Shown: positions 9,927 to 21,078, counted from the first letter of the stretch. The stretch: 64,000 bases of DNA from Saccharospirillum impatiens DSM 12546 (GCF_000423605.1 NZ_AUIH01000009.1:100286-164285), one strand, 5' to 3'. Translations and numbers: made by a program. The notes: generated by a model from the sequence alone, not told the origin.

Positions 9927-10963
9927 GGCAGACGGCTCCTAATAGTTGCAATAGCAGTAAATTCACGGCGCAATCTGCCTAGGTCTACGCCAGCATCCAG
10001 CGCAGCATCGCCATTCCAGGAATACTCAATACCGGCATCCACTACATTCACCTGAGAAGAGGCAATCACCAGGCGTACCTCAACACTTAACACCTGTTGA
10101 AAGTCGAGTGCCGCATCGGCCAAAATGGTCGCAGCGTTTACAAACTGATTGGCAACGCCATCTCCGCTACTGTCTAGTCCGAAGATCAACTGCATGTCCT
10201 CAACGCCACCTGACAGAACGCTTATGGTACCCGTCTCATCCTTGACCATTAGACGAGAATCGTCGCCATCCTGATTGATAAAGTAGCTACGATACACAGG
10301 GAACAGTATCTGTGATCCCGCAGGATATTGTTTGCTTAAGCTACCAGAGGTGTTTCCGGGCACGGGTCCGGCGCCTGAGTTGTGTACTATGTTAAAGCCT
10401 GGCGTACCTCCGCCAGCCGCGTTGAAATTGCTCACTTGGAACACATCCGCTGACTCACAGTCGCTGACGGCGAGTATATCGCCCTGTGCAAAACCCAAAT
10501 TCTGATTAACAAACAACACGGCAGCCGCAGACGGCATTGCCTGAGCGATAGAGACACCTTGTGAAGTCATAGACCGTATTTCCAAAATATCTGTGCCTTC
10601 TCTGACCCCAACCCCATCAATGTCGACTCCGGCTCCAACATCATCACTGGCCTCAATACCGACCTGACCGGCAAGCCCAAAACCATGAAGGTCGGCGTCG
10701 TATACCGCCGGATCACTGTCATCAACGGTACTGCTTACTCTGGATACATCACCGGCACAGCCCCAATAGTCTGCGTTTCGAATATCTCTCGACATCAGAT
10801 CCAGTGTTAGTCGCCCGGTGTCCTGAACCTGAACAAGCGCCTGTGTGAGCCTCGCTGACTGCTGGTTTGAGGTAAATACCTGATAGATGCCAATCGCCAG
10901 GAGCAGGCTCAGTGACATGGCGATCATCAGTTCTACGATGGAAAGGCCGCGTTGTTTATACAT
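9923..10963 (-). CDS. pilW: Type IV minor pilin PilW
   Basis: 346 residues from the ATG at 10961-10963 (MYKQRGLSIVELMIAMSLSL). The prepilin site is QRG/LSIVELM with Glu5. The frame is open further upstream, to 11029, but that would run into pilV; the internal ATG leaves 4 bases after the pilV stop and puts the cleavage site at residue 6, as expected. The C-terminal part includes the PilW-type text VYRSYFINQDGDDSRLMVK. It belongs to the core minor-pilin complex together with PilV, PilX and PilY1. Confidence 0.92.
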   Translation of the reverse strand: MYKQRGLSIVELMIAMSLSLLLAIGIYQVFTSNQQSARLTQALVQVQDTGRLTLDLMSRDIRNADYWGCAGDVSRVSSTVDDSDPAVYDADLHGFGLAGQVGIEASDDVGAGVDIDGVGVREGTDILEIRSMTSQGVSIAQAMPSAAAVLFVNQNLGFAQGDILAVSDCESADVFQVSNFNAAGGGTPGFNIVHNSGAGPVPGNTSGSLSKQYPAGSQILFPVYRSYFINQDGDDSRLMVKDETGTISVLSGGVEDMQLIFGLDSSGDGVANQFVNAATILADAALDFQQVLSVEVRLVIASSQVNVVDAGIEYSWNGDAALDAGVDLGRLRREFTAIATIRSRLP

Positions 10964-10967
10964 ATTA

Positions 10968-11459
10968 TTAATCCGCCATCCGTGCACTGTAGGTAAAGGA
11001 CTGTTCTTCTTCACCATCCTGATTGCCAAATGCTAAACCTACATCCACCCAACTGATTTCCACCTCAGCGACATTGCCAACACGGGTTATTACGGCACTG
11101 GCGTTGTTCAAATCGCTCAATCTTGAATACCAGTCGAGCAGATCCGACTCAGCTCGTTCAGCTGGCGTGCAGACTTGTTCGCAGGCATCACCCAAAGCCG
11201 GGTTATCAACGTCAAAGTCACCCACGTAATCATCATTCTCGAAGGCGATGGGGTTTGCTCTCATCCTCTCGGTGATCTCAACAGACAAGCTCGTAACCGT
11301 ATTGTGGTCCAGAGCGACCGTCGCGGTTCGGAGCCCGAGGGCCTGAACACCAGCGACGCCAAGCAATCCGACGGACAAGATGACCACGGTTACCAGCACT
11401 TCAATCATGGAAAATCCTGCCTGGCGGCTGGCGGGCGGTTTAATCTGTGTTAAGGACAT
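10968..11459 (-). CDS. pilV: Type IV minor pilin PilV
   Basis: 163 residues with a prepilin signal ASRQAG/FSMIEVLVTVVILS, Glu5 and a hydrophobic helix, then PilV-like text (VTSLSVEITERMRANPIAFEN). The start at 11459 overlaps the end of fimU by 10 bases. Order and size agree with pilV of the Pseudomonas minor pilin operon. Confidence 0.9.
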   Translation of the reverse strand: MSLTQIKPPASRQAGFSMIEVLVTVVILSVGLLGVAGVQALGLRTATVALDHNTVTSLSVEITERMRANPIAFENDDYVGDFDVDNPALGDACEQVCTPAERAESDLLDWYSRLSDLNNASAVITRVGNVAEVEISWVDVGLAFGNQDGEEEQSFTYSARMAD

Positions 11460-11956
11460 ACTGGCGCTCCATCCAACCGGGATTGGCCAGATCCGCGGAT
11501 CTGCAGTAACAAACCTTCATTACGATCATCACAAATGTGGATGCTGGCATTAACCGTCGATCGTCCGTCCGGTAAGAAAGTGACTGTATTTATCGCAACG
11601 TTTGCCGCGTTCAACGGTTTGAAGGAGACAGAATCGTTAGGTAACAGGTAGGTTCTGACGCGTCTGTCGCCGGCATCTTCGGCACCGTTCCGATTCTCAT
11701 CAACAAACAGGACCAAATCACCTTCGTCATCCGCAACAACCGGATTTTGGTTGATGGCAACCACAACACGCCGGTTGTTGCGGATGGCTTCACCGCGCGC
11801 TAACTGAAAAATACCCAGAGCCTCATTACCAGTTGTCGTCAGCCGATTGTTTTGAATCAACGTCTGAAAGCTGGGCAGTGCTATCCCCGCCACTACCGCT
11901 ATGATGCCGACTGTAATCATCAGCTCGATCAGTGTAAAACCCCGTTCACTGCGCAT
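11450..11956 (-). CDS. fimU: Type IV minor pilin FimU (GspH family)
   Basis: 168 residues from the ATG at 11954-11956 (MRSERGFTLIELMITVGIIA); an upstream in-frame TTG at 11966-11968 is a less likely start, because GGAT lies at ribosome-binding distance from the ATG. It has a class III signal with Glu5, then a GspH-type domain. First gene of the minor pilin operon, preceded by about 225 bases that separate it from ispH. I did not find a convincing -24/-12 sigma-54 promoter in that stretch. Confidence 0.88.
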   Translation of the reverse strand: MRSERGFTLIELMITVGIIAVVAGIALPSFQTLIQNNRLTTTGNEALGIFQLARGEAIRNNRRVVVAINQNPVVADDEGDLVLFVDENRNGAEDAGDRRVRTYLLPNDSVSFKPLNAANVAINTVTFLPDGRSTVNASIHICDDRNEGLLLQIRGSGQSRLDGAPVCP

Positions 11957-12114
11957 AAAATGATCCAAATTTAGTTAAAGGCCATAATAATGTTCTAAAT
12001 TGAGTAGGAACAGCATACCTGACAAGTGGTCGTGGCGGGCCGATAAGCGGCATAGAAATGAGGGACTTTGCTAACGAGTTCAAATTTTTGGTGCGTAAAG
12101 GGGGTATCTTGACC

Positions 12115-12134
12115 GGCTTGCGAGTTGGCAAGCC
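12115..12134. terminator. Hairpin downstream of ispH
   Basis: A perfect 7-base stem (GGCTTGC / GCAAGCC) with a 6-base loop, 48 bases after the ispH stop and before fimU. There is no T-run on the minus strand, so termination is uncertain. It may instead be a structural element in the fimU leader. Confidence 0.3.
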
Positions 12135-12181
12135 AAATAGTGGGATTAAAGGGGGAGCATCGTAAGCGACTGAAAATCAGT

Positions 12182-13129
12182 TCATGAAAGGTCTTTAACC
12201 CGCAGCTCTTTGGGAATAGAAAACGTAATGTTCTCAGGAATACCGTCCAGTTCCACCGGAGTGGTCGCGCCCAATGCTTTCAATCCATCCAGCACCTGGC
12301 TGACAAGAATGTCGGGTGCCGAAGCGCCGGCGGTAACACCAATGACCGTGGTTTCATCAAACCAGGTCGAGTCCAGTTGGGAGGTGTCGTCCAGCAAATA
12401 GGCTTTGCAGCCCATGCGTTCCGCCAGTTCGCGGAGCCGGTTGCTGTTTGAGGAATTGGGCGACCCCACGACCAGCACCACATCGCAATCCTGCGCCAGG
12501 GTTTTCACTGCATCCTGACGATTTTGGGTGGCATAACAGATATCGTCTTTGCGCGGGCCCTGGATCTGGGGGAAACGCGCGCGCAACGCATCTATAATGC
12601 GGGCGGTGTCGTCCATCGATAAGGTGGTCTGGGTGACGTAGGCCAGCTGTGTTTCATCGTGCACCTGCATCCTGGCGACGTCGCTTTCGTCTTCGACCAG
12701 GTAGATGGCACCGCCATTGCTGGCGTCGTACTGCCCCATAGTGCCTTCGACTTCCGGATGGCCTTTGTGACCGATCAGGATGCACTCCATGCCATCGGTA
12801 CTGTAGCGGGACACCTCCAGATGCACCTTGGTCACCAGCGGGCAGGTCGCGTCAAAGACTTTCAGGCCGCGTTTGTCGGCTTCCTGACGCACCGCCTGAG
12901 ATACGCCATGGGCAGAGAAAATCACCAGTTGATTGTCTGGTACTTCGTGAAGCTCATCGACAAAGACAGCGCCCCGATTCCGTAAATCATCCACCACAAA
13001 CTTGTTATGCACCACTTCGTGGCGAACATACAAAGGTGAGCCGTACAGCTCCAAAGCCCGGTTCACGATGTCTATGGCTCGATCCACGCCAGCGCAGAAG
13101 CCGCGGGGGTTGGCCAGTCTAATGTCCAT
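12182..13129 (-). CDS. ispH: 4-hydroxy-3-methylbut-2-enyl diphosphate reductase
   Basis: Last enzyme of the MEP isoprenoid pathway, which makes IPP and DMAPP. The 315 residues carry the three iron-sulfur cluster cysteines at 12 ([13 protein letters not shown]), 96 ([10 protein letters not shown]) and 198 ([13 protein letters not shown]), and the conserved IGHKGHPEV. Length is usual for the family. It overlaps the end of the FKBP gene by 11 bases and closes the murJ-ispH housekeeping operon. Confidence 0.97.
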   Translation of the reverse strand: MDIRLANPRGFCAGVDRAIDIVNRALELYGSPLYVRHEVVHNKFVVDDLRNRGAVFVDELHEVPDNQLVIFSAHGVSQAVRQEADKRGLKVFDATCPLVTKVHLEVSRYSTDGMECILIGHKGHPEVEGTMGQYDASNGGAIYLVEDESDVARMQVHDETQLAYVTQTTLSMDDTARIIDALRARFPQIQGPRKDDICYATQNRQDAVKTLAQDCDVVLVVGSPNSSNSNRLRELAERMGCKAYLLDDTSQLDSTWFDETTVIGVTAGASAPDILVSQVLDGLKALGATTPVELDGIPENITFSIPKELRVKDLS

Positions 13130-13562
13130 CGGACGCCCCTTTTACCTCGATAATCTCCACTTCAAAGTCCAGAACCTTGCCAGCCAGCGGGTGGTTGAAG
13201 TCCACTTCAACGAATTCGTCGTCGAGTGTTGCTACGACGCCGGGCAGTTCGTTCTTGCCCGCATCTTCAAACGACATCACCATACCCACTTCCAGAGGTT
13301 CGGACTGGGCAAAACGGTCCCGTTTGAACTGCTGAATGTTTTGCGGATTGTGCTGGCCAAAGGCATCTTCCGGTGGCACCTGAACCTTGCGCCGATCGCC
13401 GGCACTAAGGCCCATCAAATGCCGTTCAAACCCTTCAGGCAGGTTTCCATCACCCATGGTCAGCGTCGGCGGGCGACGATCGAAAGTGCTGTCGACCTGC
13501 TCACCGCTGTCCAGATGCAACGAAAAATGCAAGGTGACCGTCGAGTTTTCCTGAATCTGCAT
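13119..13562 (-). CDS. fkpB: FKBP-type peptidyl-prolyl isomerase (SlpA/FkpB)
   Basis: 147 residues of the SlyD-like FKBP family. Visible are the FKBP start ([21 protein letters not shown]), [21 protein letters not shown], and the insert-in-flap region ending [18 protein letters not shown]. It lacks the His-rich tail of SlyD, so it fits the short FkpB/SlpA form that is commonly encoded between lspA and ispH. Cytosolic folding helper. Confidence 0.93.
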   Translation of the reverse strand: MQIQENSTVTLHFSLHLDSGEQVDSTFDRRPPTLTMGDGNLPEGFERHLMGLSAGDRRKVQVPPEDAFGQHNPQNIQQFKRDRFAQSEPLEVGMVMSFEDAGKNELPGVVATLDDEFVEVDFNHPLAGKVLDFEVEIIEVKGASDGH

Positions 13563-13586
13563 GGGTTACTACCTGTACTTAAAAAG

Positions 13587-14090
13587 TCATGAAGGTTTGG
13601 TGTTCGCATTGCGCCGGGGCTGAAGCCAGAGCGCATCGATGATCATCATGATCGCCCCGGCCGTAATGGCCGCGTCAGCGATGTTAAACGCCGGGAAATA
13701 ACGACCCTGCCAGTGAAAATGCACGAAATCAACGACATAACCCAGGGTCAACCGGTCGTACAGATTACCCAGTGCCCCGCCCAGAATCAGTGGCAAGGTC
13801 ACCGATAGCCAACGTTCGTGAGGCTTGAGCTGCAGCGTCCAAACCAACAATACGGTACTGACGGCAAGAGCGATTAACGTGAATACCCAACGCTGCCAGC
13901 CACCCGCCGAACTCAGAAAACTGAAAGCCGCGCCTCTGTTGTGTAGAAGCGTAAAATCAAGCACCGGTAATATCTCAAGCGGCCGCCCATATTGCAGCAT
14001 CTGGGTTGCCAGGCTCTTGGTCCACAGATCAAGCGCGACCACCACAGCGGCGATCAACAACCAGGCCGATTGTTTCATCCTTGCGTTCAT
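13587..14090 (-). CDS. lspA: Lipoprotein signal peptidase (signal peptidase II)
   Basis: An inner-membrane aspartyl protease that removes signal peptides from diacylated prolipoproteins. 167 residues, four hydrophobic segments, and the two catalytic-Asp motifs: GGALGNLYDRLTLGYVVDF and FNIADAAITAGAIMMIID. It follows ileS by 15 bases and precedes fkpB by 24. Its substrates in the window would include BamE and the sorbosone-dehydrogenase-like lipoprotein. Confidence 0.97.
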   Translation of the reverse strand: MNARMKQSAWLLIAAVVVALDLWTKSLATQMLQYGRPLEILPVLDFTLLHNRGAAFSFLSSAGGWQRWVFTLIALAVSTVLLVWTLQLKPHERWLSVTLPLILGGALGNLYDRLTLGYVVDFVHFHWQGRYFPAFNIADAAITAGAIMMIIDALWLQPRRNANTKPS

Positions 14091-14105
14091 GTTTATACCC
14101 GGCCC

Positions 14106-16928
14106 TTATGCAAAATGGCGCACTTCACCGTCGCCGTCGACGTTCTCGACACAACGGCCGCACAGCTCAGGGTGCTCTGCATGCTGCCCTACGTCCGGAC
14201 GCTGATGCCAGCAACGGCCGCATTTTGGCTGTTCGGAGGCGGCAACGCTGACTCTAAGCCCTTCAAGTTCGGTTGCATGCGCTGAATCCGGCGCGTCGCC
14301 AAGATTTGCCAGAGTGACCGCACTGGTCAGGGTCACAAACCGCAATTCGTCACCCAGCGTCAGCAGTGCCGATTTCAGGGCGTCGTCGCAGTACAGGGTG
14401 ACTTCAGACTTCAGGGCACCACCGACACGGCCTTCGTTACGAGCCAGTTCCAATACTTTATTGACGCCTTCTTTCACCGCCTGTACCTCAGCCCAGAACG
14501 CAACACCCATGGGCTCATCGTCGTCCAGCGGCTGCAAACCGTCGTACCAGGTGTGTTCAAATACCGACACACTGCGCTCGCCGGGAATGAACTGCCAGAG
14601 TTCATCTGCCGTGAAGCTCAGAATCGGAGCAACCCAGCGGACCAATGCCTCCAACACATGGTAAAGGGCCGTTTGACAGCTTCGCCGGGCCAGTGAATCC
14701 GCCGGGGTGGTGTATTGGCGGTCCTTGATGATATCAAGATAGAAGCCGCCCATGTCGAGCACACAGAAATGATGAATTTTCTGGTACACCTGAACGAACT
14801 GATAGTTGTCGTAAGCGTCGGAGATCTCTTGCTGCAACCGGTAAGCACGATCGACGGCCCAGCGATCCAGCGCCAGCATGTCATTATGATGCACACTGTG
14901 CTGCGTGGGATCGAACCCATTCAGGTTGGAGATCAGAAAACGGGCCGTGTTGCGGATGCGGCGGTATGCATCGGCTGAGCGGCTCAGAATGTCTTTCGAC
15001 ATGGCCATATCGCCGCTGTAATCGGTCGACGCCACCCAAAGACGCAGAATGTCAGCGCCCAACGAATCAAACACTTCTTGCGGTTCAATGCCATTGCCGA
15101 GCGATTTCGACATTTTGTAGCCCTTCTCATCGACAGTGAAGCCGTGAGTGAGCACTTGCTTGTAGGGTGCACTGCCATTCATGGCCACTGCTGTCTTAAG
15201 GGAAGACTGGAACCAGCCCCGGTGCTGGTCCGAGCCTTCCAGATACATGTCGGCCGGGTATTGGCCCAGTTCTTCGCGCTTGCGCAGTACGGTATCGTGC
15301 GTAACGCCCGAGTCGAACCAGACATCCAGTGTATCGGTCGCCTTTTCATAATTAACGGCGTCGTCACCGAGCAATTCAGCCAGGTCAAGTTCCCACCAGG
15401 CGTCCATCCCCTCTTTTTCAACACGACTGGCCACCGCCTCGATCAAACGCGGGGTTTCCGGGTGCAATTCACCGGTCTCGACGTGGGTCACAAAGGCAAT
15501 CGGCACGCCCCAGGTGCGCTGACGCGAGATGCACCAGTCAGGGCTTTGCTCGAACATGGCTTCTATGCGGTTCTGCCCCCAACCAGGCACCCAGCGAACG
15601 CCTTTGATGGCATCCAGCGCCTTCGCGCGCAGGCCTTCTTTGTCCATGCTGATGAACCACTGTGGCGTGGCGCGATAGATCAGCGGTGTTTTGGTCCGCC
15701 AGCAATGGGCATAGCTGTGACGAATTTTCTCTTCATGCAACAGACGACCATTGTTAGTACACACCTCAATGATGTGCGGCTCAACCTTGTAAACGTGCTC
15801 ACCGGCAAACAACTCAACGTTAGGGCGATACACCCCTTTATCGTCCAATGGATTCAGCGTTTCAATGCCGTACTTGCCACAGACGACAAAGTCTTCCATA
15901 CCGTGGTCTGGTGCGGTGTGCACGCAGCCCGTACCGGCATCGAGAGTGACGTGGTCACCCAGCAAAATTGGGATATCACGCTGATAGAACGGATGATCGA
16001 ACACCAAACCTTCCAGCGCCGAGCCTGTTGTGCGAGCCAGCACCTCAACGTCTCCCAACCCCGCACGCTCTGCGACAGATTCAAGCAAGCCTTCAGCCAG
16101 GATCAGGCGGGCAGGCTCACCATTGAACTGAGCCTGTACCAGAACGTAGTCGATGTCCGGCCCTACTGAAATCGCCTGAGAGGCAGGCAGCGTCCAGGGG
16201 GTAGTCGTCCAGATAACAGCCGAGACTTCGCCTTTGCCGGCATCGGTACCAAAAGCAGCCAATACGGGTGCTTCATCGCGAGCGGCGTAGCGCACATCGA
16301 TGCTGAACGAGGTTTTGTCGTGGTATTCCACTTCTGCTTCTGCCAGCGCCGAACCGCCCACCACACTCCAGTAAACCGGTTTGAAACCACGCACCAGATG
16401 ACCACTCTCGGCGATCTTGCCCAGCGCGCGGATGATGTCGGCTTCGGTCTGATGGTCGAGCGTCAGGTAGGGTTTATCCCAACTGCCGAAGATACCCATG
16501 CGGATAAACTCCTTGCGCTGACCGTCAATCTGGCCCAGTGCAAACTCACGGCATTTGGCCCGAAAGGTTTTGAAATCGACCTTGTCTCCAGCGCGGCCGA
16601 TCATGGTCTCGACTTTATGCTCGATCGGCAGACCGTGACAGTCCCAGCCCGGCACGTAGGGCGCATCGTAGCCGATGAAATTCTTCGACTTGATGATGAT
16701 GTCCTTGAGCATCTTATTGACTGCGTGCCCAAGGTGGAGGTTGCCGTTCGCGTAGGGGGGCCCATCGTGCAGAATGAACTTCGGGCGACCCGCACTGGCT
16801 TCACGAATGCGCTGGTAAATGCCGTTCTTTTCCCAATGGGCCAGCATTTCCGGCTCACGTTTGGCCAGGTTACCGCGCATCGGGAAATCCGTATGCGGCA
16901 GGTTCAGAGTCGCTTTATAGTCTGTCAT
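14106..16928 (-). CDS. ileS: Isoleucyl-tRNA synthetase
   Basis: 940 residues, a normal bacterial class I synthetase. The HIGH motif is [11 protein letters not shown] (HLGH at 65-68), the KMSKS loop is intact ([14 protein letters not shown]), an editing domain lies between them, and the C-terminal zinc site has two Cys pairs ([18 protein letters not shown]). The start overlaps the ribF stop by 4 bases. Essential cytosolic translation enzyme. Confidence 0.98.
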   Translation of the reverse strand: MTDYKATLNLPHTDFPMRGNLAKREPEMLAHWEKNGIYQRIREASAGRPKFILHDGPPYANGNLHLGHAVNKMLKDIIIKSKNFIGYDAPYVPGWDCHGLPIEHKVETMIGRAGDKVDFKTFRAKCREFALGQIDGQRKEFIRMGIFGSWDKPYLTLDHQTEADIIRALGKIAESGHLVRGFKPVYWSVVGGSALAEAEVEYHDKTSFSIDVRYAARDEAPVLAAFGTDAGKGEVSAVIWTTTPWTLPASQAISVGPDIDYVLVQAQFNGEPARLILAEGLLESVAERAGLGDVEVLARTTGSALEGLVFDHPFYQRDIPILLGDHVTLDAGTGCVHTAPDHGMEDFVVCGKYGIETLNPLDDKGVYRPNVELFAGEHVYKVEPHIIEVCTNNGRLLHEEKIRHSYAHCWRTKTPLIYRATPQWFISMDKEGLRAKALDAIKGVRWVPGWGQNRIEAMFEQSPDWCISRQRTWGVPIAFVTHVETGELHPETPRLIEAVASRVEKEGMDAWWELDLAELLGDDAVNYEKATDTLDVWFDSGVTHDTVLRKREELGQYPADMYLEGSDQHRGWFQSSLKTAVAMNGSAPYKQVLTHGFTVDEKGYKMSKSLGNGIEPQEVFDSLGADILRLWVASTDYSGDMAMSKDILSRSADAYRRIRNTARFLISNLNGFDPTQHSVHHNDMLALDRWAVDRAYRLQQEISDAYDNYQFVQVYQKIHHFCVLDMGGFYLDIIKDRQYTTPADSLARRSCQTALYHVLEALVRWVAPILSFTADELWQFIPGERSVSVFEHTWYDGLQPLDDDEPMGVAFWAEVQAVKEGVNKVLELARNEGRVGGALKSEVTLYCDDALKSALLTLGDELRFVTLTSAVTLANLGDAPDSAHATELEGLRVSVAASEQPKCGRCWHQRPDVGQHAEHPELCGRCVENVDGDGEVRHFA

Positions 16929-17851
16929 GGAGCTCGGTCACTTCCGTCTGATGGGGAGAACCAGGCACGAGCGGCCTGGATATCTGCATGAATCTGGTGT
17001 TTAAGGGCGTCAAGCGTATCAAATCTTTCTATGCCTCGCAGCTTGTGACGCAACCGTACATCGAGGCGCTGGCCGTATAAATCCGGCGACACATCAAACA
17101 AATGGACTTCCAGCCAATTTCTCAGATCATTCACCGAGGGCTTCGGCCCAAGATTGGCCACGCCAGCCACCCAGCTATCATTGAGGCGAACTTCAGCAAC
17201 ATAAACCCCGGCCATGGCCAGCTTGGGATGAGCCAGCAGTAAATTGGCCGTCGGCACCCCCAGGGTTCGGCCCAGCTGGCGGCCATAAATCACCCGACCA
17301 CTGAGGGTGTATGGCTCGCCCAACATATCGGCTGCTTTGGCCAGTTGCCCCTCGGCCAGCAGAGAACGAATAGCCGTACTGCTGACGCGCTGGCCGTTGA
17401 TGCGCTGCGAAGGCATCTCGGCGACCTCAAAGTCATATTGGCGCAAAAAAGCGGCGTCACCTTTGCGGTCGTTACCGAAACGGAAGTCATCACCGACTTG
17501 TACCCAGTTCGCCTGCAACCCTTCAATCAGTACCTGCTGTGCAAATTCGGCAGCCGACATCGAACGCAACCGACTGTCAAAGGGCAATACAATAAGCTGT
17601 TCAATACCGAGCTCACGAAACCGGCGGACCTTGTCGGTCAGTGACGATAACCGCGCCGGAGCACCCTCGGGATCAAAGAATTCTCTCGGCTGGGGTTCAA
17701 AGGTCACGACAGTTGGCACCAGCTCACGCTGTTTCGCTTCACGAAGCACCTCGGCGATCAAATGCTGGTGACCCAGGTGCACGCCATCGAAACTGCCAAT
17801 GGTAACGGCACTTGGCTGACCAAGACTGTGAGGACTGCGGCTGATGTGCAT
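16925..17851 (-). CDS. ribF: Bifunctional riboflavin kinase / FAD synthetase
   Basis: 308 residues. The N-terminal FMN adenylyltransferase domain shows [15 protein letters not shown] (residues 16-30) and the C-terminal riboflavin kinase domain shows [21 protein letters not shown]. It makes FMN and FAD, which the flavoenzymes encoded near 40-45 kb would need. Operon position between murJ and ileS is standard. Confidence 0.97.
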   Translation of the reverse strand: MHISRSPHSLGQPSAVTIGSFDGVHLGHQHLIAEVLREAKQRELVPTVVTFEPQPREFFDPEGAPARLSSLTDKVRRFRELGIEQLIVLPFDSRLRSMSAAEFAQQVLIEGLQANWVQVGDDFRFGNDRKGDAAFLRQYDFEVAEMPSQRINGQRVSSTAIRSLLAEGQLAKAADMLGEPYTLSGRVIYGRQLGRTLGVPTANLLLAHPKLAMAGVYVAEVRLNDSWVAGVANLGPKPSVNDLRNWLEVHLFDVSPDLYGQRLDVRLRHKLRGIERFDTLDALKHQIHADIQAARAWFSPSDGSDRAP

Positions 17852-17910
17852 AAAACGAACCGGGATTAAAACAAGGCCGCGCAGTATACAAAAAACCGTC
17901 GCGTGCGTCT

Positions 17911-19500
17911 TTAACTGCGCACCTCACGCAATCGCCCACCCAGCATCAGCCAGAACAGGCCATAACTGGCCAGGCCTGCGCCAACCAGAACGCCCGTACG
18001 CCAGATCCGGCCCAGCGCATCCTCAGGGTAATCAAGCAGCGGCCAGCCAAGCAGCAGCCAAAGGACGGCGGCCATGGCTATTGAAGCGACTAGCGCGCGC
18101 AGCGCAGAACCCCGCCACAGAGCATTATCCGGCAGATCACCCTGACGATGAAGCGTAATAGCCAGCAAGCCAGCGTTGATCCAGGCTGAAAGCGAAGTCG
18201 CCAGTGCCAGGCCGATGTGAGCCAAAGGCACTATTAGAATCAGGTTAAACACCATGTTCAACGCCATGGCCCAAACGCCAATTTTGACCGGCGTTCTCGT
18301 GTTCTGTCGGCTGAAAAACGCGGGCGCCAGAATCTTAATCAGCATAAAGGCAGGCAGGCCCAGTGCGTAGGCCATCAAACTGCCACGGCTTTGCTGCACA
18401 TCGAACACGGCAAAGGCTTTGTATTGAAACAGGGTAGTGAGCAACGGCCCGGCCAGCACCAGCAGAGCCACCATGGCCGGCAGGCCAATCAACAACACCA
18501 CACGAATCGCCCAACCCAGCGTCTGCTGAAAACTCCGATGATCCGATTTAGCAGCGCTGTGAGACAATTTCGGCAACAACACCGTGGCAATGGCAATACC
18601 AATCACCCCCAGAGGCAACTCCGACAAACGATCGGAATAGTACAACCAGCCAACGGAACCATCCTGCAGCAGCGAAGCCAGCACCGTATCCAGTAACAGA
18701 TTGATCTGGCTGACCGAGACCCCGAACAACGCCGGAATCATCAACACACCAATGCGCCTGACACCCGGGTGAAAGCCAAATCGTAGGGGTTGCCAAACCC
18801 CCGCGGCGATCAGCGAGGGCCACAACCAAAGCCATTGCAACAACCCCGCCAGCATTACGCCCCAGGCCAGGCCAGCCATGGGCACATCAAACCGGGGCGT
18901 CAACCAGAAGGCCGACCCAATCAGGCACAGATTAAGAATGACCGGCGTCACGGCTGGAGCGGCGAAACGGCCGTAGGTATTCAATACCGACTGGCCCAGA
19001 GCCGTCAGCGCGATAAACCACAAGTAAGGGAAGGTCAGCCTGAGAAAATCAGCAGTCTGGTCCAGCTTTACACCCTCATCATGAAAGCCCGGTGCAAACA
19101 CCCAGGCCACCAGCGGAGCCCCAACCATGGCCAGAAGGGTAATAAAGCCCACTGCAGACGCCAGCGCCCACTGAGTCGCGGCCACCAACCGACGCACACC
19201 CTCATCCCCTTCCGCTTCACGCACCGACGCCAGCACCGGGATAAAAGCCTGGTTAAAAGCACCTTCGGCAAAGAGACGACGCAGAAAATTGGGAATCTTG
19301 AACGCCACGAAAAAGGCATCCATCGCGCCGCCGGTACCAAACAAAACGGCGAATACTGTATCGCGTACCAGGCCAAGCACACGCGACAGACCGGTAGCCC
19401 CGCCTACAATGACGGAATTGCCCAGAATACCCCTAGTCTTGCGACCAGAAACGGCAGGCTGCTTTGGCAGATCAGGCTCTGTTGGTGTAGGTGAATTCAT
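17911..19500 (-). CDS. murJ: Lipid II flippase MurJ
   Basis: 529-residue polytopic membrane protein of the MviN/MATE-like fold with about 14 hydrophobic segments. Typical text includes SVIVGGATGLSRVLGLVRDTVFA and FKIPNFLRRLFAEGAFNQAFIPVL. It moves lipid II across the inner membrane for peptidoglycan synthesis. It is divergent from rpsT and first in the operon that runs to ispH. Confidence 0.97.
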   Translation of the reverse strand: MNSPTPTEPDLPKQPAVSGRKTRGILGNSVIVGGATGLSRVLGLVRDTVFAVLFGTGGAMDAFFVAFKIPNFLRRLFAEGAFNQAFIPVLASVREAEGDEGVRRLVAATQWALASAVGFITLLAMVGAPLVAWVFAPGFHDEGVKLDQTADFLRLTFPYLWFIALTALGQSVLNTYGRFAAPAVTPVILNLCLIGSAFWLTPRFDVPMAGLAWGVMLAGLLQWLWLWPSLIAAGVWQPLRFGFHPGVRRIGVLMIPALFGVSVSQINLLLDTVLASLLQDGSVGWLYYSDRLSELPLGVIGIAIATVLLPKLSHSAAKSDHRSFQQTLGWAIRVVLLIGLPAMVALLVLAGPLLTTLFQYKAFAVFDVQQSRGSLMAYALGLPAFMLIKILAPAFFSRQNTRTPVKIGVWAMALNMVFNLILIVPLAHIGLALATSLSAWINAGLLAITLHRQGDLPDNALWRGSALRALVASIAMAAVLWLLLGWPLLDYPEDALGRIWRTGVLVGAGLASYGLFWLMLGGRLREVRS

Positions 19501-19726
19501 GGGTGCAAATAAGGACCAATTGAGAGAACAAGATTCGGCGCCAGTCTACCGGATACTGGAAATGGGGTCCTGCGAAATCGAACATTCACTCCAGAGCTCC
19601 CACACAACTCAGAGTCAATGGTAGGAAGCGGTTAATCAGGCATTGACAGCAAGCCCTCAAAAACCTAGAATCGCGCCCCTCAAAATTGACTCCATTCTCC
19701 AGTAACCGACTAATAAGGAGCTGCCC

Positions 19727-19996
19727 GTGGCAAACTCTGCTGGTTCTAAAAAACGTGCTCGTCAGGCAGTGAAGCGTCGCGCGCACAACGCAAGCCTGCG
19801 TTCCATGGTTCGTACCTACCTGAAAAAGGTAGTTGCACAGATCGAAGCCAAAGACTTCGATCAGGCGACCAAAGCACTTACTACCGCTCAACCCGTTGTT
19901 GATGGCATGGCCCGTAAAGGCATCATCAGCAAGAACAAGGCTGCTCGTACCATCAGCCGCCTGAACGCTCGCGTCAAGGCCCTGAAAGCCGCGTAA
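19727..19996 (+). CDS. rpsT: 30S ribosomal protein S20
   Basis: 89 residues, very basic and Ala/Lys-rich (ANSAGSKKRARQAVKRRAHN; GIISKNKAARTISRLNARVK). The start is GTG at 19727, with AAGGAG at 19715-19720; no ATG is available, and a non-ATG start is also usual for rpsT in enterobacteria. It is a single-gene unit closed by a strong terminator at 20022-20049. Confidence 0.97.
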   Translation: MANSAGSKKRARQAVKRRAHNASLRSMVRTYLKKVVAQIEAKDFDQATKALTTAQPVVDGMARKGIISKNKAARTISRLNARVKALKAA

Positions 19997-20021
19997 TTGG
20001 CTTTCAGACCTGGCTTGAGTT

Positions 20022-20049
20022 AAAAAACCGGCTTTTAGCCGGTTTTTTT
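20022..20049 (+). terminator. Rho-independent terminator of rpsT
   Basis: Stem AAACCGGC / GCCGGTTT with the loop TTTTA, followed by a run of T. It begins 26 bases after the rpsT stop. Confidence 0.93.
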
Positions 20050-20162
20050 GTGCCCAACGTTTACGATTCTATTCGCAGGATATTATTACCCTCCGACATC
20101 TGTACTGGCCCCGTGGCCGTACTCTGGGTATGCTTTTTCACTCAGCCATTCAGAGCGCTCTC

Positions 20163-20996
20163 ATGCCCCAAAGAACCGCGATACAACGCCTGTTATCTCT
20201 CATTTTGCCTGCACTGCTCGTGCTCACTCTGAATACACCCGTGAGCGCCCATGAATTCTGGCTTGAACCTCTGCGCTACCGGATAGATGTGAATAAAACG
20301 GTGCAGGCCGATATAAAAGTCGGCCAAAACTTCAAAGGCAACACCTACGCATATTTCCCGAACCGCTTTATTCGCTTCGAATTGCACCACAACGGACGAG
20401 AGCGCCCCATCAGCTCTCGCTTGGGCGCCCGACCTGCGGCCTCACAAGCCGTTGACAGTGATGGACTGACCACTCTGACCTACGAATCCACCTACACCGA
20501 ACTTACCTACGACGACCCGGCTGTTTTCGACAATTTCTTAACCTTGGACGGTCTTGACTGGGTACGTCAGGCCCATCAGAACCGAGGCCTCCCACCCAGC
20601 GGCTTTACCGAGGTATTCCGCCGTTTCGCGAAATCCTACGTCGGCACCGGAAACGCCGAAGGTCAGGACCGGCTCATTGGCTACCCTCTGGAATGGCGAT
20701 TGGAAGACAACCCCTACACAATGGACGGGCAAACACCGCTGACCGCCACGCTCTTTTTAAATGAAACACCCTCGCCCGGCGTGTTGGCTCGCGTGTTTAT
20801 GAAGACAGGGTCAAATGACGCCGAAGAACTCCGGCTGATCACCGATGAAAACGGGCAGATCAGCGTGCCCCATCGGGCCAATACCGCCTACCTGGTCAGC
20901 AGTGTTCACATGAAAGAGCCCCCGGTCGATGTGGCTGAACAGACCGGGGCTGTGTGGGAAAGTTTGTGGGCTTCAGCGGTATTTTTTAGGGATTAG
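20163..20996 (+). CDS. DUF4198 periplasmic protein
   Basis: 277 residues from the ATG at 20163 (MPQRTAIQRLLSLILPALLV). A signal peptide ends near PVSA and is followed by HEFWLEPLRYRID, the typical DUF4198/NikM-like beginning. It has a beta-rich body and a C-terminal segment (TDENGQISVPHRANTAYLVSSVHM) that resembles the second domain of the family. Family members are periplasmic or membrane-attached and some are linked to metal (Ni/Co) uptake. There is no transporter next to it, so a metal role here is not shown. Confidence 0.75.
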   Translation: MPQRTAIQRLLSLILPALLVLTLNTPVSAHEFWLEPLRYRIDVNKTVQADIKVGQNFKGNTYAYFPNRFIRFELHHNGRERPISSRLGARPAASQAVDSDGLTTLTYESTYTELTYDDPAVFDNFLTLDGLDWVRQAHQNRGLPPSGFTEVFRRFAKSYVGTGNAEGQDRLIGYPLEWRLEDNPYTMDGQTPLTATLFLNETPSPGVLARVFMKTGSNDAEELRLITDENGQISVPHRANTAYLVSSVHMKEPPVDVAEQTGAVWESLWASAVFFRD

Positions 20997-21078
20997 GGAA
21001 TAGGGAATAGGGAGTAGCTTTGAGCTGTGAGTAAGACGCTAACAGCTCGTCGCTCGCAGATCGAACCTCGCCTTCCCG

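Noticed and set aside
11957..12181. Sigma-54 promoter before fimU
   Set aside because: TTGGCTTGCCAACTCGC looks suggestive, but the GG-to-GC spacing is wrong for a -24/-12 promoter.
15078..16169. 363-codon open frame on the plus strand
   Set aside because: It is a shadow of ileS, whose HIGH and KMSKS motifs are intact.
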